DNA from: Candidatus Villigracilis adiacens
Lineage (GTDB): Bacteria > Chloroflexota > Anaerolineae > Anaerolineales > Villigracilaceae
Direction of reading: 5' to 3'
Assembly: GCA_016703605.1 (NCBI GenBank)
Contig: JADJBU010000022.1
Coordinates: 186,001-250,000 of the forward strand
DNA: 64,000 bases
Part shown: positions 1 through 7,965 of the stretch, one piece after another
Layout: the number at the start of each line of letters is the position of its first letter
Position numbering within the stretch: the first letter of the stretch is position 1
Notes under the pieces: generated by a model
Seen by the model: the letters and a program-made list of their open reading frames with translations, nothing else
What the model was told of the DNA's origin: nothing
Database searches by the model: none
Program-made: the position numbers and the translations under genes

Positions 1-534
1 ACCGAAGTGAGCGAACTGGACGAACGCGTCAGCCTCTCCACGCACGACCTGAAAGCCGATGCTGCGCTGGCGGCGAAGTTCCAGGTGAACAAAGCCCCAG
101 CCATCGTCGTTGCCGGAAAGGACGGCGACAACACCCTCGATCTCGGCATCCAGTTCTCAGGGATTCCCTCGGGATACGAATTCAGCACACTGATCACCGA
201 CATCCTGCTCGCTTCAGAACGGGACTCGGGCTTGAGCGCTGAAACCCGGGAGTATCTCAAAACCTTGAAAGAGCCCCTGCATTTGCAGGTCTTCGTCACC
301 CCTACCTGACCGTATTGCCCGCAAGCCGTGTTGCTTGCGCACAAAATGGCAATGGAAAACCCCGGCATGATCCGCGCAGAAGCGGTTGACGCGGCGGAGT
401 TCCCCGAGTTGGCGAACCAATTCAGGGTGCAGGGCGTGCCGCAGACCGTCATCAACTCCGGCAAGGGAACAGCGGTGGGCGCATTTCCCGAAGCCCGCAT
501 GGTGGCTGAGATCAGGAACGCATTGAAGAATTGA
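1..534 (+). CDS. Glutaredoxin-like protein disulfide oxidoreductase, 3' part, candidate selenoprotein (in-frame TGA = Sec)
   Basis: The 5' end lies outside the window; 177 codons remain. The reading frame is open from base 1 to the TGA at 307-309, then continues in the same frame to the stop at 532-534. The residues around the TGA read FVTPT-(TGA)-PYCPQAV. In the PDO/glutaredoxin-like family this site is the second thioredoxin-fold active site, CPYC, so the TGA replaces exactly the first, nucleophilic Cys. Downstream are the features expected of the C-terminal thioredoxin fold, including the cis-Pro segment VQGVPQTVIN. These proteins carry two thioredoxin folds and exchange dithiols and disulfides in the cytoplasm, usually with a thioredoxin reductase-like partner. 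A hairpin suited to a bacterial SECIS follows the TGA (separate entry). Alternatives are a Cys-to-stop sequencing error or a pseudogene. The frame is unshifted and conserved on both sides, which favours selenocysteine. Confidence 0.75.
320..339 (+). promoter_or_regulatory. Candidate bacterial SECIS hairpin
   Basis: A perfect 7-bp stem (CGCAAGC at 320-326 with GCTTGCG at 333-339) closes a 6-nt loop, CGTGTT, that has G at its second position. A further TTG/CAA helix (315-317 with 342-344) lies below a small internal loop. The loop begins 17 nt after the TGA, within the spacing accepted for bacterial SECIS elements read by SelB. The hairpin is inside the coding sequence, as bacterial SECIS elements are. 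Function is inferred. Confidence 0.55.
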
Positions 535-556
535 GGTTTGCAAGTTTAAAAAAAAT

Positions 557-581
557 GGCGGACAAGCGTCCGCCGTTTTTT
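557..581. terminator. Rho-independent terminator, possibly bidirectional
   Basis: GGCGGAC (557-563) pairs with GTCCGCC (568-574) around an AAGC loop. A T-run follows at 576-581 and an A-run precedes at 548-555, so it could terminate the oxidoreductase on the plus strand and alaS on the minus strand. Confidence 0.75.
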
Positions 582-843
<262 letters not shown>

Positions 844-3600
844 TTATTTCACTTTCTCTTCGACAACCTTTGGAAGTTTCGCCAGCGCCGATTGAATCTC
901 GCCGGTTAAACTTCCCTGCGCGAGGTTGGGACGCCCGCCTCCCTTCCCGCCGATGCCTGTTATCAAATCCCCGGCTTTGACTCCCCGTTTGACCACGTCT
1001 TCGGTCACGGTGGCGATGAGGGCGCCGCCTGAGACGAAGACCGCCGCGCCGTTCTTCGGGTGCTTCTCGCGGAATTTATCCGCCAGCGAGCGCAGGGTGT
1101 CCACGTCGGCATTGGGGATTTCCGCGCCGAGGACGTTGACGTCTTTCACAGTTCGAACGTTGGCAAGTTGCAGGTTGAAGGTTGAAAGAGCAGACTGAAC
1201 ACGAAGATTTACAAGTTCCTTTTTCAATTCCGAGACCTCATCCTGCAAGGATTCAACACGCGCCGGAACTTCATCCAAAGATGTTTTCAATGAAGCCGCG
1301 GCATGTTTGAGGGTTTTGAAGCGTTTGTGGATCAGATCATACGCGCCGCGCCCGGTGACGGCTTCGATGCGCCGTACGCCCGCCGCCGCCGAACTCTCGC
1401 TGACGATGATGAATGCGCCGATGTCGGAGGTGCGCTCGAGGTGGGTTCCGCCGCACAGTTCGTAGGAGTACTTTGCGCCAACGTCGGAGACGTTGGACTC
1501 CAGGATCGAGATCGTGCGGACGGTCTCGCCGTATTTCTCGCCGAAGAGCGCCATCGCGCCTTCCTTTTTGGCTTCATCCAGCGACTTGGTCACTTTGACG
1601 ACGGGCATGTCCGCGGCAATCGCTTCGTTGACCATGCGTTCGACGCGCTCGACCTGTTCGGGAGTCATCGCATCAGGATGGTTGAAGTCGAAGCGCAGGT
1701 GAGACGGCGCGACAAGCGAGCCCGCCTGCTTTGCCTGGTCGCTCAAGACGGTATGCAGCGCCTTGTGCAGCAAATGGGTCGCCGTGTGGTTGCGCATGAT
1801 GTCGTGACGGCGGACGAGGTCCACTTCGGCTGTGGCTTTGTCGCCGACTTTCGGTTTCCCCTCGATCACCGTTCCAAAGTGGACGATGACTCCCGCGGAA
1901 GCGCGGCGCATCCCGGTGATTTCAATCTCCCACCCGCCAGAATCCGGGCGGGGGGAACCCGCCCCTACGGAACGAATGTAACCTGTGTCGTCCACCTGAC
2001 CGCCCGCTTCGATATAAAAGCCGGTCTTGGGCAAAATCACTTCAACCTGGTCGTCCAATTCTGCCGACTCAACAAGTTGACCGTTTACAACCAACGCCAA
2101 TACTTCGAGACCTGTGTACTTGTCTACTTGTGTACTGTTATACGGGTCATACTCCACGCCGTCCTTGCCCAACTTCCCCTTCGCCTGCAGATCCTTGAGA
2201 ATGCCCGCAAAGAACTCCGCATCTTCGCCGCCGAGTTTGCCCATGGCTTTGCCGCCGCCGGATGCTTTGGCGTGATGTTCCTTCGCGTCGTTGAAACCGG
2301 CTTCGTCCACGTCGAGTCCCTGTTCGCGGGCGATGTCGCGGCTGATCTCGAAGGGCAAGCCATAAGTGGCGTACAGATCGAAAGCTTTGTGACCGTCCAA
2401 GACCAGAGCATTAGAGGATTGGAGAGTAGAGAGTAGATTCTGCAAATGGTTAGTACCAGCCTCGACCGTCCGGGCGAAGCGGATTTCTTCACGAGTCAGG
2501 TTATCGAAAATCGCAGGCTGGGCTTTTTTCAATTCGGGATAAAAATCCCCATATTGATGAATGACCGCCTCGGCGACTTTGGCAAGGAAAGGTTCATTGA
2601 GTCCGATTTTCGAGCCGAAGCGCGCGGCGCGACGCACGATCATACGCGCCACGTAATTGCGACCTGCGTTACCGGGAACGACCCCGTCCGCAATGAGGAA
2701 CGCGGCAGAGCGGACATGGTCGCAGATGACGCGATAGGGCGTGAAATTTGCGAGCATTTCTTTTTCGCTGTGACCGGTGAGCGAACGCAGAACTTCGAGC
2801 GAGCCTGCAAAGAGATCGGTCTTGTAATTTGAATCAACGCCCTGCAGAACAGCGACGATGCGCTCGAAGCCCATGCCGGTATCCACGTGCTTGGCGGGCA
2901 AAGACTCGAGACGCCCGTCGTCGAAGAGATTGTATTGGATGAAGACGTTGTTCCAGAGTTCGAGGAAGCGCGTGCATTCGCCGTTCACGCCGCAGACGTG
3001 ATCGGTGCCGCGCAGGTTGTCGCGTTCTTCGCCGAGGTCAATGTGGACTTCGGAACACGGACCGCAGGGACCCGTCTCCGCCATTTGCCAGAAGTTTTCC
3101 TTGCGCCCAAAGAAGAGGACGTGATCGGGATTCATTCCCGGCTGGGCGCGCCAGGCATCGGCGGCTTCGTCGTCGCGCGGGATGCTGCCCTTATCGTCCT
3201 CGAAGCAGGTCGCGTAAAGTTTATCCCTGGGAACGCCCCACACTTCGGTGAGCAGCTGCCACGACCATTGAATGGCTTCCTTTTTGTAGTAATCGCCGAA
3301 AGACCAGTTGCCGAGCATCTCGAAGAAGGTGTGATGCGTGTCGTCGCGCCCGACGTCTTCGAGGTCGTTGTGCTTGCCCGCCACACGCATACATTTCTGC
3401 GAATCGACGGCGCGGGTGTAGGGCTTTTTGTCGGTGCCGAGAAAGACATCCTTGAACTGCACCATGCCCGAGTTTGTGAAGAGAAGCGTCGCATCCCCGC
3501 CCGGGACGAGGGACATGGACGGCACGGCGGTGTGTTTGTGCTCGACGAAGAAATCAATAAAGTCCTGGCGGATCTGGTTGCCTGTTAGTTTTTTGGTCAT
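844..3600 (-). CDS. alaS: Alanyl-tRNA synthetase
   Basis: 918 aa, against about 870-880 for most bacterial AlaRS. It charges tRNA-Ala and edits Ser/Gly mischarging. The class II catalytic core is N-terminal (GGDATLLFTNSGMVQF near residues 33-48). The editing domain carries the zinc-type motif HTATHLLH (about residue 600) and CGGTHLE (about residue 715). The C-Ala domain ends with a Gly-rich stretch, GGKGGGRPNLAQG (about residue 890). The start ATG has a GGAG Shine-Dalgarno 9 nt upstream. The extra length is largely explained by in-frame segments resembling the intergenic repeats of this genome: about 1163-1190, 1931-1970, 2109-2139 and 2411-2440. An Ala-rich leader ORF and a terminator lie upstream, with a second possible promoter (3633-3638) after the terminator. 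Function is certain; repeat origin of the insertions is inferred. Confidence 0.98.
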   Translation of the reverse strand: MTKKLTGNQIRQDFIDFFVEHKHTAVPSMSLVPGGDATLLFTNSGMVQFKDVFLGTDKKPYTRAVDSQKCMRVAGKHNDLEDVGRDDTHHTFFEMLGNWSFGDYYKKEAIQWSWQLLTEVWGVPRDKLYATCFEDDKGSIPRDDEAADAWRAQPGMNPDHVLFFGRKENFWQMAETGPCGPCSEVHIDLGEERDNLRGTDHVCGVNGECTRFLELWNNVFIQYNLFDDGRLESLPAKHVDTGMGFERIVAVLQGVDSNYKTDLFAGSLEVLRSLTGHSEKEMLANFTPYRVICDHVRSAAFLIADGVVPGNAGRNYVARMIVRRAARFGSKIGLNEPFLAKVAEAVIHQYGDFYPELKKAQPAIFDNLTREEIRFARTVEAGTNHLQNLLSTLQSSNALVLDGHKAFDLYATYGLPFEISRDIAREQGLDVDEAGFNDAKEHHAKASGGGKAMGKLGGEDAEFFAGILKDLQAKGKLGKDGVEYDPYNSTQVDKYTGLEVLALVVNGQLVESAELDDQVEVILPKTGFYIEAGGQVDDTGYIRSVGAGSPRPDSGGWEIEITGMRRASAGVIVHFGTVIEGKPKVGDKATAEVDLVRRHDIMRNHTATHLLHKALHTVLSDQAKQAGSLVAPSHLRFDFNHPDAMTPEQVERVERMVNEAIAADMPVVKVTKSLDEAKKEGAMALFGEKYGETVRTISILESNVSDVGAKYSYELCGGTHLERTSDIGAFIIVSESSAAAGVRRIEAVTGRGAYDLIHKRFKTLKHAAASLKTSLDEVPARVESLQDEVSELKKELVNLRVQSALSTFNLQLANVRTVKDVNVLGAEIPNADVDTLRSLADKFREKHPKNGAAVFVSGGALIATVTEDVVKRGVKAGDLITGIGGKGGGRPNLAQGSLTGEIQSALAKLPKVVEEKVK
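1931..1970. repeat. Repeat-like insertion inside alaS (GTAGGGGCG type)
   Basis: On the minus strand this G/C-rich, partly palindromic segment encodes VGAGSPRPDSGG between two normally adjacent strands of the AlaRS editing region. It shares the core CGTAGGGGCG with the intergenic palindrome at 54680-54710. It stays in frame and adds about 12 residues. Confidence 0.5.
2109..2139. repeat. Repeat-like insertion inside alaS (AAGTAGACAAG type)
   Basis: On the minus strand it reads ACACAAGTAGACAAGTACAC and encodes NSTQVDKYTG. The same word, AAGTAGACAAG, occurs directly downstream of asnS at 9320-9339. An intergenic repeat has probably invaded the coding sequence without breaking the frame. Confidence 0.45.
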
Positions 3601-3632
3601 GGAATACTCCGAGGTTTTGAAATGGCGGGCGA

Positions 3633-3638
3633 ATTATA
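3633..3638 (-). promoter_or_regulatory. -10 element of a possible proximal alaS promoter
   Basis: TATAAT on the minus strand, 32 bases before the alaS ATG. No convincing -35 is seen. If used, it would bypass the upstream attenuator. Confidence 0.4.
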
Positions 3639-3724
3639 AATGAGGAATGGTGAATGATGAATGATGAATGAGGAAAGTGGCGAGTGGACTGCCGTCCTGA
3701 GCGCAGTCGAAGGACGGGTGGAGT

Positions 3725-3760
3725 AATAAAAAAGTCCCGAACCTGTTCGGTTTCGGGACT
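3725..3760 (-). terminator. Terminator between Ala-rich leader ORF and alaS (candidate attenuator)
   Basis: Read on the minus strand, AGTCCCGAA (3760-3752) pairs with TTCGGGACT (3741-3733), with inner ACC/GGT pairing, followed by TTTTTTATT. It lies 21 nt after the stop of the leader ORF and about 125 nt before alaS. A leader word, AACCTG, can pair with CAGGTT in the loop and 3' arm, giving a short candidate antiterminator. Confidence 0.75.
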
Positions 3761-3781
3761 GGGTTTCCTTTCGGTTCCGTC

Positions 3782-3862
3782 TCAAGCCGTGGCAGGTTTG
3801 CAGGTGGCGCATGTAGCGGCGGCGGCTCGAGCGGTTACGGTCAGTTTAGAGGTTTGTTGCAT
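3782..3862 (-). CDS. 26-residue Ala-rich candidate leader peptide of alaS
   Basis: This ORF of 26 codons plus stop begins with MQQTSKLTVTARAAAAT. Eight of its 26 residues are Ala, including a run of four Ala codons (GCC GCC GCC GCT), and it ends TCATCKPATA. A TATAAT -10 lies 7 bases upstream of the ATG, so the transcript would begin at or next to the start codon. The terminator at 3725-3760 and then alaS follow on the same strand. The arrangement of promoter, peptide rich in the cognate amino acid, terminator and synthetase gene is that of ribosome-mediated attenuation. It could instead be an independent micropeptide with two Cys, or chance. Translation is not proven. Confidence 0.5.
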   Translation of the reverse strand: MQQTSKLTVTARAAAATCATCKPATA

Positions 3863-3869
3863 GGGCGCG

Positions 3870-3875
3870 ATTATA
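3870..3875 (-). promoter_or_regulatory. -10 element of the leader ORF/alaS promoter
   Basis: Perfect TATAAT on the minus strand, 7 bases before the leader ATG. The -35 is poor (TCCCCA at the expected distance). It predicts a leaderless transcript. Confidence 0.55.
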
Positions 3876-3907
3876 CAAGGCATGTCGCTTTTTGGGGAGG
3901 GACGATT

Positions 3908-4034
3908 TCAAGGGTGTGCAAGCAAAGGTTGTCAGTTTGGACTGCAAAGTCTCCCGATTTTGCTCGAAAGTCAGGAGATGCCGTGGCGCCGCTTTCGACT
4001 CCGCGCCTGAGATGTTTTGCCTGCACACTCAAGG
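3908..4034. repeat. MITE-like element, copy A, with target-site duplication
   Basis: The element at 3914-4028 begins GTGTGCAAGCAAAGG and ends TTTTGCCTGCACAC, imperfect terminal inverted repeats of about 22 bp. It is flanked by the direct repeat TCAAGG (3908-3913 and 4029-4034). Related copies lie at 24585-24686 and 21936-22130. No coding capacity is seen. Confidence 0.7.
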
Positions 4035-4333
4035 GAAATGGCGATTGCCGTGTGTGAAGCCGCAGAGAGCCGGAGGTTTTGACCTTCTTTCTCCATGAAC
4101 CCGGCGCCCTCTGTGACAGAAAGGTTCTTACACATAGGATTCGCCGCTTCAATTTCGAGCAAGCATGGCATTTCCATCTTTCCCGGAATTGCCTGCCGGG
4201 ATATTTTCATCTTTTACCGCCAGAGACTCCACCACCAGGCGGCGCTTTCCCGGCTCACTCTGTATCCATTCAAGGCGGAATGTTATACAATTCAACTGCA
4301 TTTCCGAAACCATATTCCGAAAAGGAGTCTTTC
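4035..4333. other. Intergenic region upstream of the S9 peptidase
   Basis: No gene is supported here. A TATACAAT box at 4284-4291 is a possible -10 for the peptidase, with a weak -35. AAAGGAG at 4321-4327 is the Shine-Dalgarno for the ATG at 4334. Confidence 0.4.
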
Positions 4334-6344
4334 ATGCCAGCCCAAAAGAAACGTTTCGTCACTGCCGAAGACCTGTATACCCTGCAACAACTGTCTGATG
4401 TGCGCATTTCGCCCGACGGCGGACACGTCGTCTACCGCTTGCAACGTGTGGATCGCAAGACCGAGAAGAAATACAGCAACTTGTGGGTCGTCCCGAGCGG
4501 AGGCGGTGAGCCGCGCCAGTTCACCTATGGGGATCAATCCGATTCATCTCCGCGCTGGTCACTGGATGGAACGACCCTGGCATTTCTCTCCAGCCGAAAC
4601 AGCAACGGCAAGCCTGCGCAGATTCACCTCATCCCCTTTGATGGCGGTGAGGCGCGCAAGTTGACATCCATTGATGGTGAGATCGACCTCGTGGGCTGGT
4701 CGCCGGATGGACGCAAACTGCTGTGTACCGTCCGCAAGATGGATGCGGAAGCCTTGGAACGCGAGAAGGATGAGCAGAAGAAAAAACTCGGCGTGGTGGT
4801 TCGTCATTACACACGGCTCTTTTATAAAATGGATGGTTACGGCTACCTCCCCCACGAGCGGACTCACATCTGGCTTGTGGATGCGCGCACCGGCAAGGGC
4901 AAACAACTGACCGAGGGCGCCATTCACGATGAGACCTTCCCCACATTCTCGCCGGATGGCAGGACAATTGCATTCATATCCAACCGCACCGAGGAACCCG
5001 ATGCCTACCCCGACTATGATGATATTTTCATCATGCCTGCCGAAGGTGGAAAGCCGCGCAAACTGACAACACCGATCGGCGGGAAGTCCATGCTTTCGTT
5101 CTCACCGGACGGCAAGTGGTTGGCGTATCTCGGCAGCGAAGGCGAGAATTTACATTACAAGAACACCAGCCTGTGGATCGTGCCCGTAGACGGTTCACAA
5201 CCTGCGAAGAATCTGACAGAGAAATATGACCTGCACACGGCGGCAGATGTCATCACCGACTTCGGCGCGGCAGAGACGGTGGCACCGGTGTGGTCAAACG
5301 ATGGAAAAAGCATCTATTTTCAGGCAGCAGTTCACGGGTCCACGGTTTTGAAGCGGATCGACATCGCTGGCAAGAATATGACGGAAGTCATCGGTGAAGG
5401 CGGCGCGCTGGGAACCGTCTCGTTCGACAAATCCCAAAAGCAGGTTGCGTATTTCTACGGTGGGATGCACGACACGCCGCAGGCTCATTTGCGTGAGTTG
5501 GGCGGCAGCACGGTGCGTTATCTGACGCACATCAACCGCGATTATTTTGCTTCGGTGAAGTTGCCCAAGGTGGAAGAGGTTTGGTACAAAGGCGCGGACG
5601 GCACCGACCTGCAAGGCTGGATCATGTTCCCGCCCAATTTTGACCCGAACAAAACCTATCCGTCCATCTTTGAAATTCACGGCGGACCGTGGACGCAGTA
5701 TGGCAAGTTCTTCATGCATGAGTTCAATTACTTTGCGTCGAACGGCTATGTGGTGTACTTTACCAATCCGCGCGGCGGACGGGGCTACGGCGAAAAACAT
5801 TCGAAGGCGATCTGGGGCGATTTCGGCGGACCCGGACTACGACGACTTGATGAAGTTCGCTGACCTTGTGGCACGGAAGCCATACATCGACAGCAAACGC
5901 ATGGGCGTGACCGGCGGCTCGTACGGCGGATTCATGACGCTGTGGATCGTCGGGCATACCAACCGCTTCAAATCGGCGGTGGCGCAGCGCAGTGTCACCA
6001 ACTGGGTCAGCATGTGGGGCTCGAGCGATTTCAATTGGATCTTCCAGTTCTGGGCAAAGTCCGGCTCGCCGCAAGAGAGCATGGACAAGTTATGGAACAT
6101 GTCGCCGGTGAAATATTTGGGCGAAGCCAAAACGCCCACGCTCATCATCCACAACGAGCATGACCATCGCTGTCCCATCGAGCAGGGCGAGCAAGCCTTC
6201 GTGGCGCTCAAACGCGCTGGCGTGGAGACGGAGTTCGTGCGCTTCCCCGAAGAGCCGCATGGACTCTCCCGCGTTGGTCGCACGGATCGGCGCATTGCGC
6301 GGCTCAATCACATTTTGCGGTGGATGGATAAGTATTTGAAGTAA
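4334..6344 (+). CDS. S9 family prolyl oligopeptidase-type peptidase (one frameshift)
   Basis: About 670 aa once a single-base frameshift is allowed. The N-terminal part is a TolB/WD40-like beta-propeller with repeated SPDG motifs (residues about 15-400). The C-terminal alpha/beta-hydrolase holds the nucleophile in GGSYGGFMT (about residue 528), Asp in NEHDHRCP (about 609) and His in EEPHGLSR (about 641), so the catalytic triad is complete. The first frame ends at 5863 just after WGDFGGP; the second resumes at DYDDLMKFAD. Removing one C from CCC at 5831-5833 restores GGPDYDD, so this is most likely a consensus error. AAGGAG precedes the ATG by 7 bases. Such enzymes cleave short peptides or acylated N-termini, probably in the cytoplasm as no signal peptide is seen. 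Confidence 0.9.
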
Positions 6345-6363
6345 GCGATAGCCTTTCGATTCA

Positions 6364-6433
6364 TGTCATGCTGAGCGAAGCGAAGCATCTCTACGACTAT
6401 CCCAGAGACCCTTCGCTGCCGCTCAGGGTGACA
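6364..6433. repeat. Dispersed inverted-repeat element (TGTCA...TGACA family)
   Basis: It starts TGTCATGCTGAGCG, contains TCTCT/AGAGA arms and ends CGCTCAGGGTGACA. Related elements of 70-82 bp lie at 25637-25715 and 37601-37682. It could fold as a hairpin after the peptidase gene. No coding potential is seen. Confidence 0.7.
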
Positions 6434-6525
6434 TGGTGGCGAAGGAATTGATGGCGAAAAATTTGGAAGAACGCAAGTAGTAACGTGTTAAAATCAGTCA
6501 GTTGCCTTTTCGCAAAGGAGTAAAA

Positions 6526-6785
6526 ATGGACTGGAAAGAACGCATATCGTTGATCCAAAAATCCTCGTAGGCAAACCTGTTATCAAAGGGACAAGGCTGG
6601 CGGTTGAATTTATTGTGGAACTGCTGGCGCAAGGCTGGGCTGAAAGCGAAACTCTGCGAAATTACCCAGGCATTACCCGCGAGGATATTTCTGCCTGCCT
6701 GATGTACGCTTCTAACATTCTCAAATCTGAGAAAAATTATCGTTTGAACTGTCCAAGGCGTAATCATGCATTTACTCGACAATGA
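6526..6785 (+). pseudogene. DUF433 family (antitoxin-like) gene with one frameshift
   Basis: AAAGGAG precedes the ATG at 6526. After MDWKERIS the frame breaks. With one base restored near 6550 it reads VDPKILVGKPVIKGTRLAVEF and onward through RNYPGITREDI to a stop at 6783-6785. This is the DUF433 fold, a small winged-helix protein usually found as the antitoxin or regulatory half of a DUF433/PIN-like pair. The missing base may be a sequencing error, as in two other genes of the window. The usual DUF5615 partner is absent; the next ORF overlaps it by 20 bases. Confidence 0.7.
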
Positions 6786-7143
6786 GAATCTTATGTTGGT
6801 ACAACTTGCCCAAGCCGCTTTGGAACGAGACCATCTCAAGTTGCGCAGCCTCGTTCAGGATTTCTCGCGCGAAAAAATAAATTACAGCCAACTCCCCCGC
6901 CCCATTGCTTCAGATATACGTTTGCTGGTCATCAGCGCGGCATTGACTGAACTGCTTGCCCAACGCAATAACCAAACTCCACCCGCATGGACAAAGGAAA
7001 TTGGCGCGTTAAAAGAACCCTTCTTTCTGCTCGAGTCGGCGGCAACTATGAAACGCCTGAGAACCCTCTGCGAGACCCAATCCCCTGAACCGATGCGCAA
7101 ACGTCTGCTTTATGCGCCCCCACATTTTCTGGAGTTTGCATAG
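6766..7143 (+). CDS. Conserved hypothetical protein, DUF433 partner
   Basis: 125 aa, no signal peptide or membrane segment, mostly helical and Leu-rich. It overlaps the end of the DUF433 gene, so the two are probably cotranscribed. The C-terminus RKRLLYAPPHFLEFA looks like a conserved tail, and the centre carries a WTKEIGALKEPFFLLES segment. I do not recognise a named domain. The small size, overlap and accessory position suggest a toxin-antitoxin-like module, but no nuclease motif is visible. Confidence 0.6.
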   Translation: MHLLDNENLMLVQLAQAALERDHLKLRSLVQDFSREKINYSQLPRPIASDIRLLVISAALTELLAQRNNQTPPAWTKEIGALKEPFFLLESAATMKRLRTLCETQSPEPMRKRLLYAPPHFLEFA

Positions 7144-7244
7144 GGTAAAGCTGATCACAACATGACAAAGGGTTTAACTATGATAAATTTTGATAAATTA
7201 TTTTGCTTATAAAGTAAAATCGGGATGGAGACAAACAAAATATC

Positions 7245-7949
7245 ATGATTGATTTAATGCGAGACTCGATCTGGCAATTTATAGGTGCGGTTTTAGGCTT
7301 AATAGCACTGATTGCCACAATAATCATCTTCTTTATACAACGCACAAAAAAATCTCTCGCTTACGAAATCGTTACCAGTACGCCTCTTTTAGCAGTTAGC
7401 GATGAAGTAAAGGGCAAAGTTCAAATATTATTCGAGGGTGTACAAGTCCAAAACGTGCATCTCGTCATATTTAACATTATTAACGATGGAAACATTGGCA
7501 TAACCTCGTCAGATTTTGAAAGACCCATCACTATTAATCTAAGTGAAAATGCTAAAATTTTAAGTTTGGAAGTCATCAAAACTAGTCCGGGAAATCTTGA
7601 CCCAAGGTTAATTACATCCGAAACTGCTATTACAATTAGCCCATTGCTCTTAAACGCAGGAGATGTTATTTCAATTAGGTTACTTGTTGCTCAATACAAC
7701 AATGTAATAAATATAGATGCGCGGATATTGGGAATAACGAAAATAAAGATAATTTCAGACAAAGTGGACAGAATAATTAATTATGTTGGTATTACAAGTT
7801 TAATTCTTTTATTTGCCGGGTTTTTTACAAATGGATACACCCTCTTACCAGGAATAGTTTTATTGTTATTAGCAAATATATCCATTAGCTATAGAGATAA
7901 ACAAAAAAAGAAAAGACAAATCTTTTCTCATAATACAGAATCAAAATAA
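7245..7949 (+). CDS. Hypothetical AT-rich membrane protein
   Basis: 234 aa. One N-terminal membrane segment (about residues 9-29, FIGAVLGLIALIATIIIFF), a soluble region of about 140 residues rich in Ile/Val/Asn, and two C-terminal membrane segments (about 178-215), then a basic tail. No family is recognised. Base composition and codon use (many AAT, ATT, TTA codons) differ sharply from all neighbours, which suggests recent horizontal acquisition. It sits between the DUF433 pair and asnS with no clear functional link. Confidence 0.7.
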   Translation: MIDLMRDSIWQFIGAVLGLIALIATIIIFFIQRTKKSLAYEIVTSTPLLAVSDEVKGKVQILFEGVQVQNVHLVIFNIINDGNIGITSSDFERPITINLSENAKILSLEVIKTSPGNLDPRLITSETAITISPLLLNAGDVISIRLLVAQYNNVINIDARILGITKIKIISDKVDRIINYVGITSLILLFAGFFTNGYTLLPGIVLLLLANISISYRDKQKKKRQIFSHNTESK

Positions 7950-7965
7950 TAAAGGAATTCCCTAC

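Noticed and set aside
1303..2436. 377-codon open frame on the plus strand
   Set aside because: Antisense shadow of alaS; the alaS frame has full family conservation.
3601..3900. T-box riboswitch for alaS
   Set aside because: No AGGGTGGNACCGCG-type T-box sequence or specifier stem was found upstream; only the leader ORF and terminator.
5855..5863. TGA in the S9 peptidase as a second selenocysteine codon
   Set aside because: The residues before it (LRRLDEVR) are out of frame; a one-base correction upstream restores the family sequence through this site.
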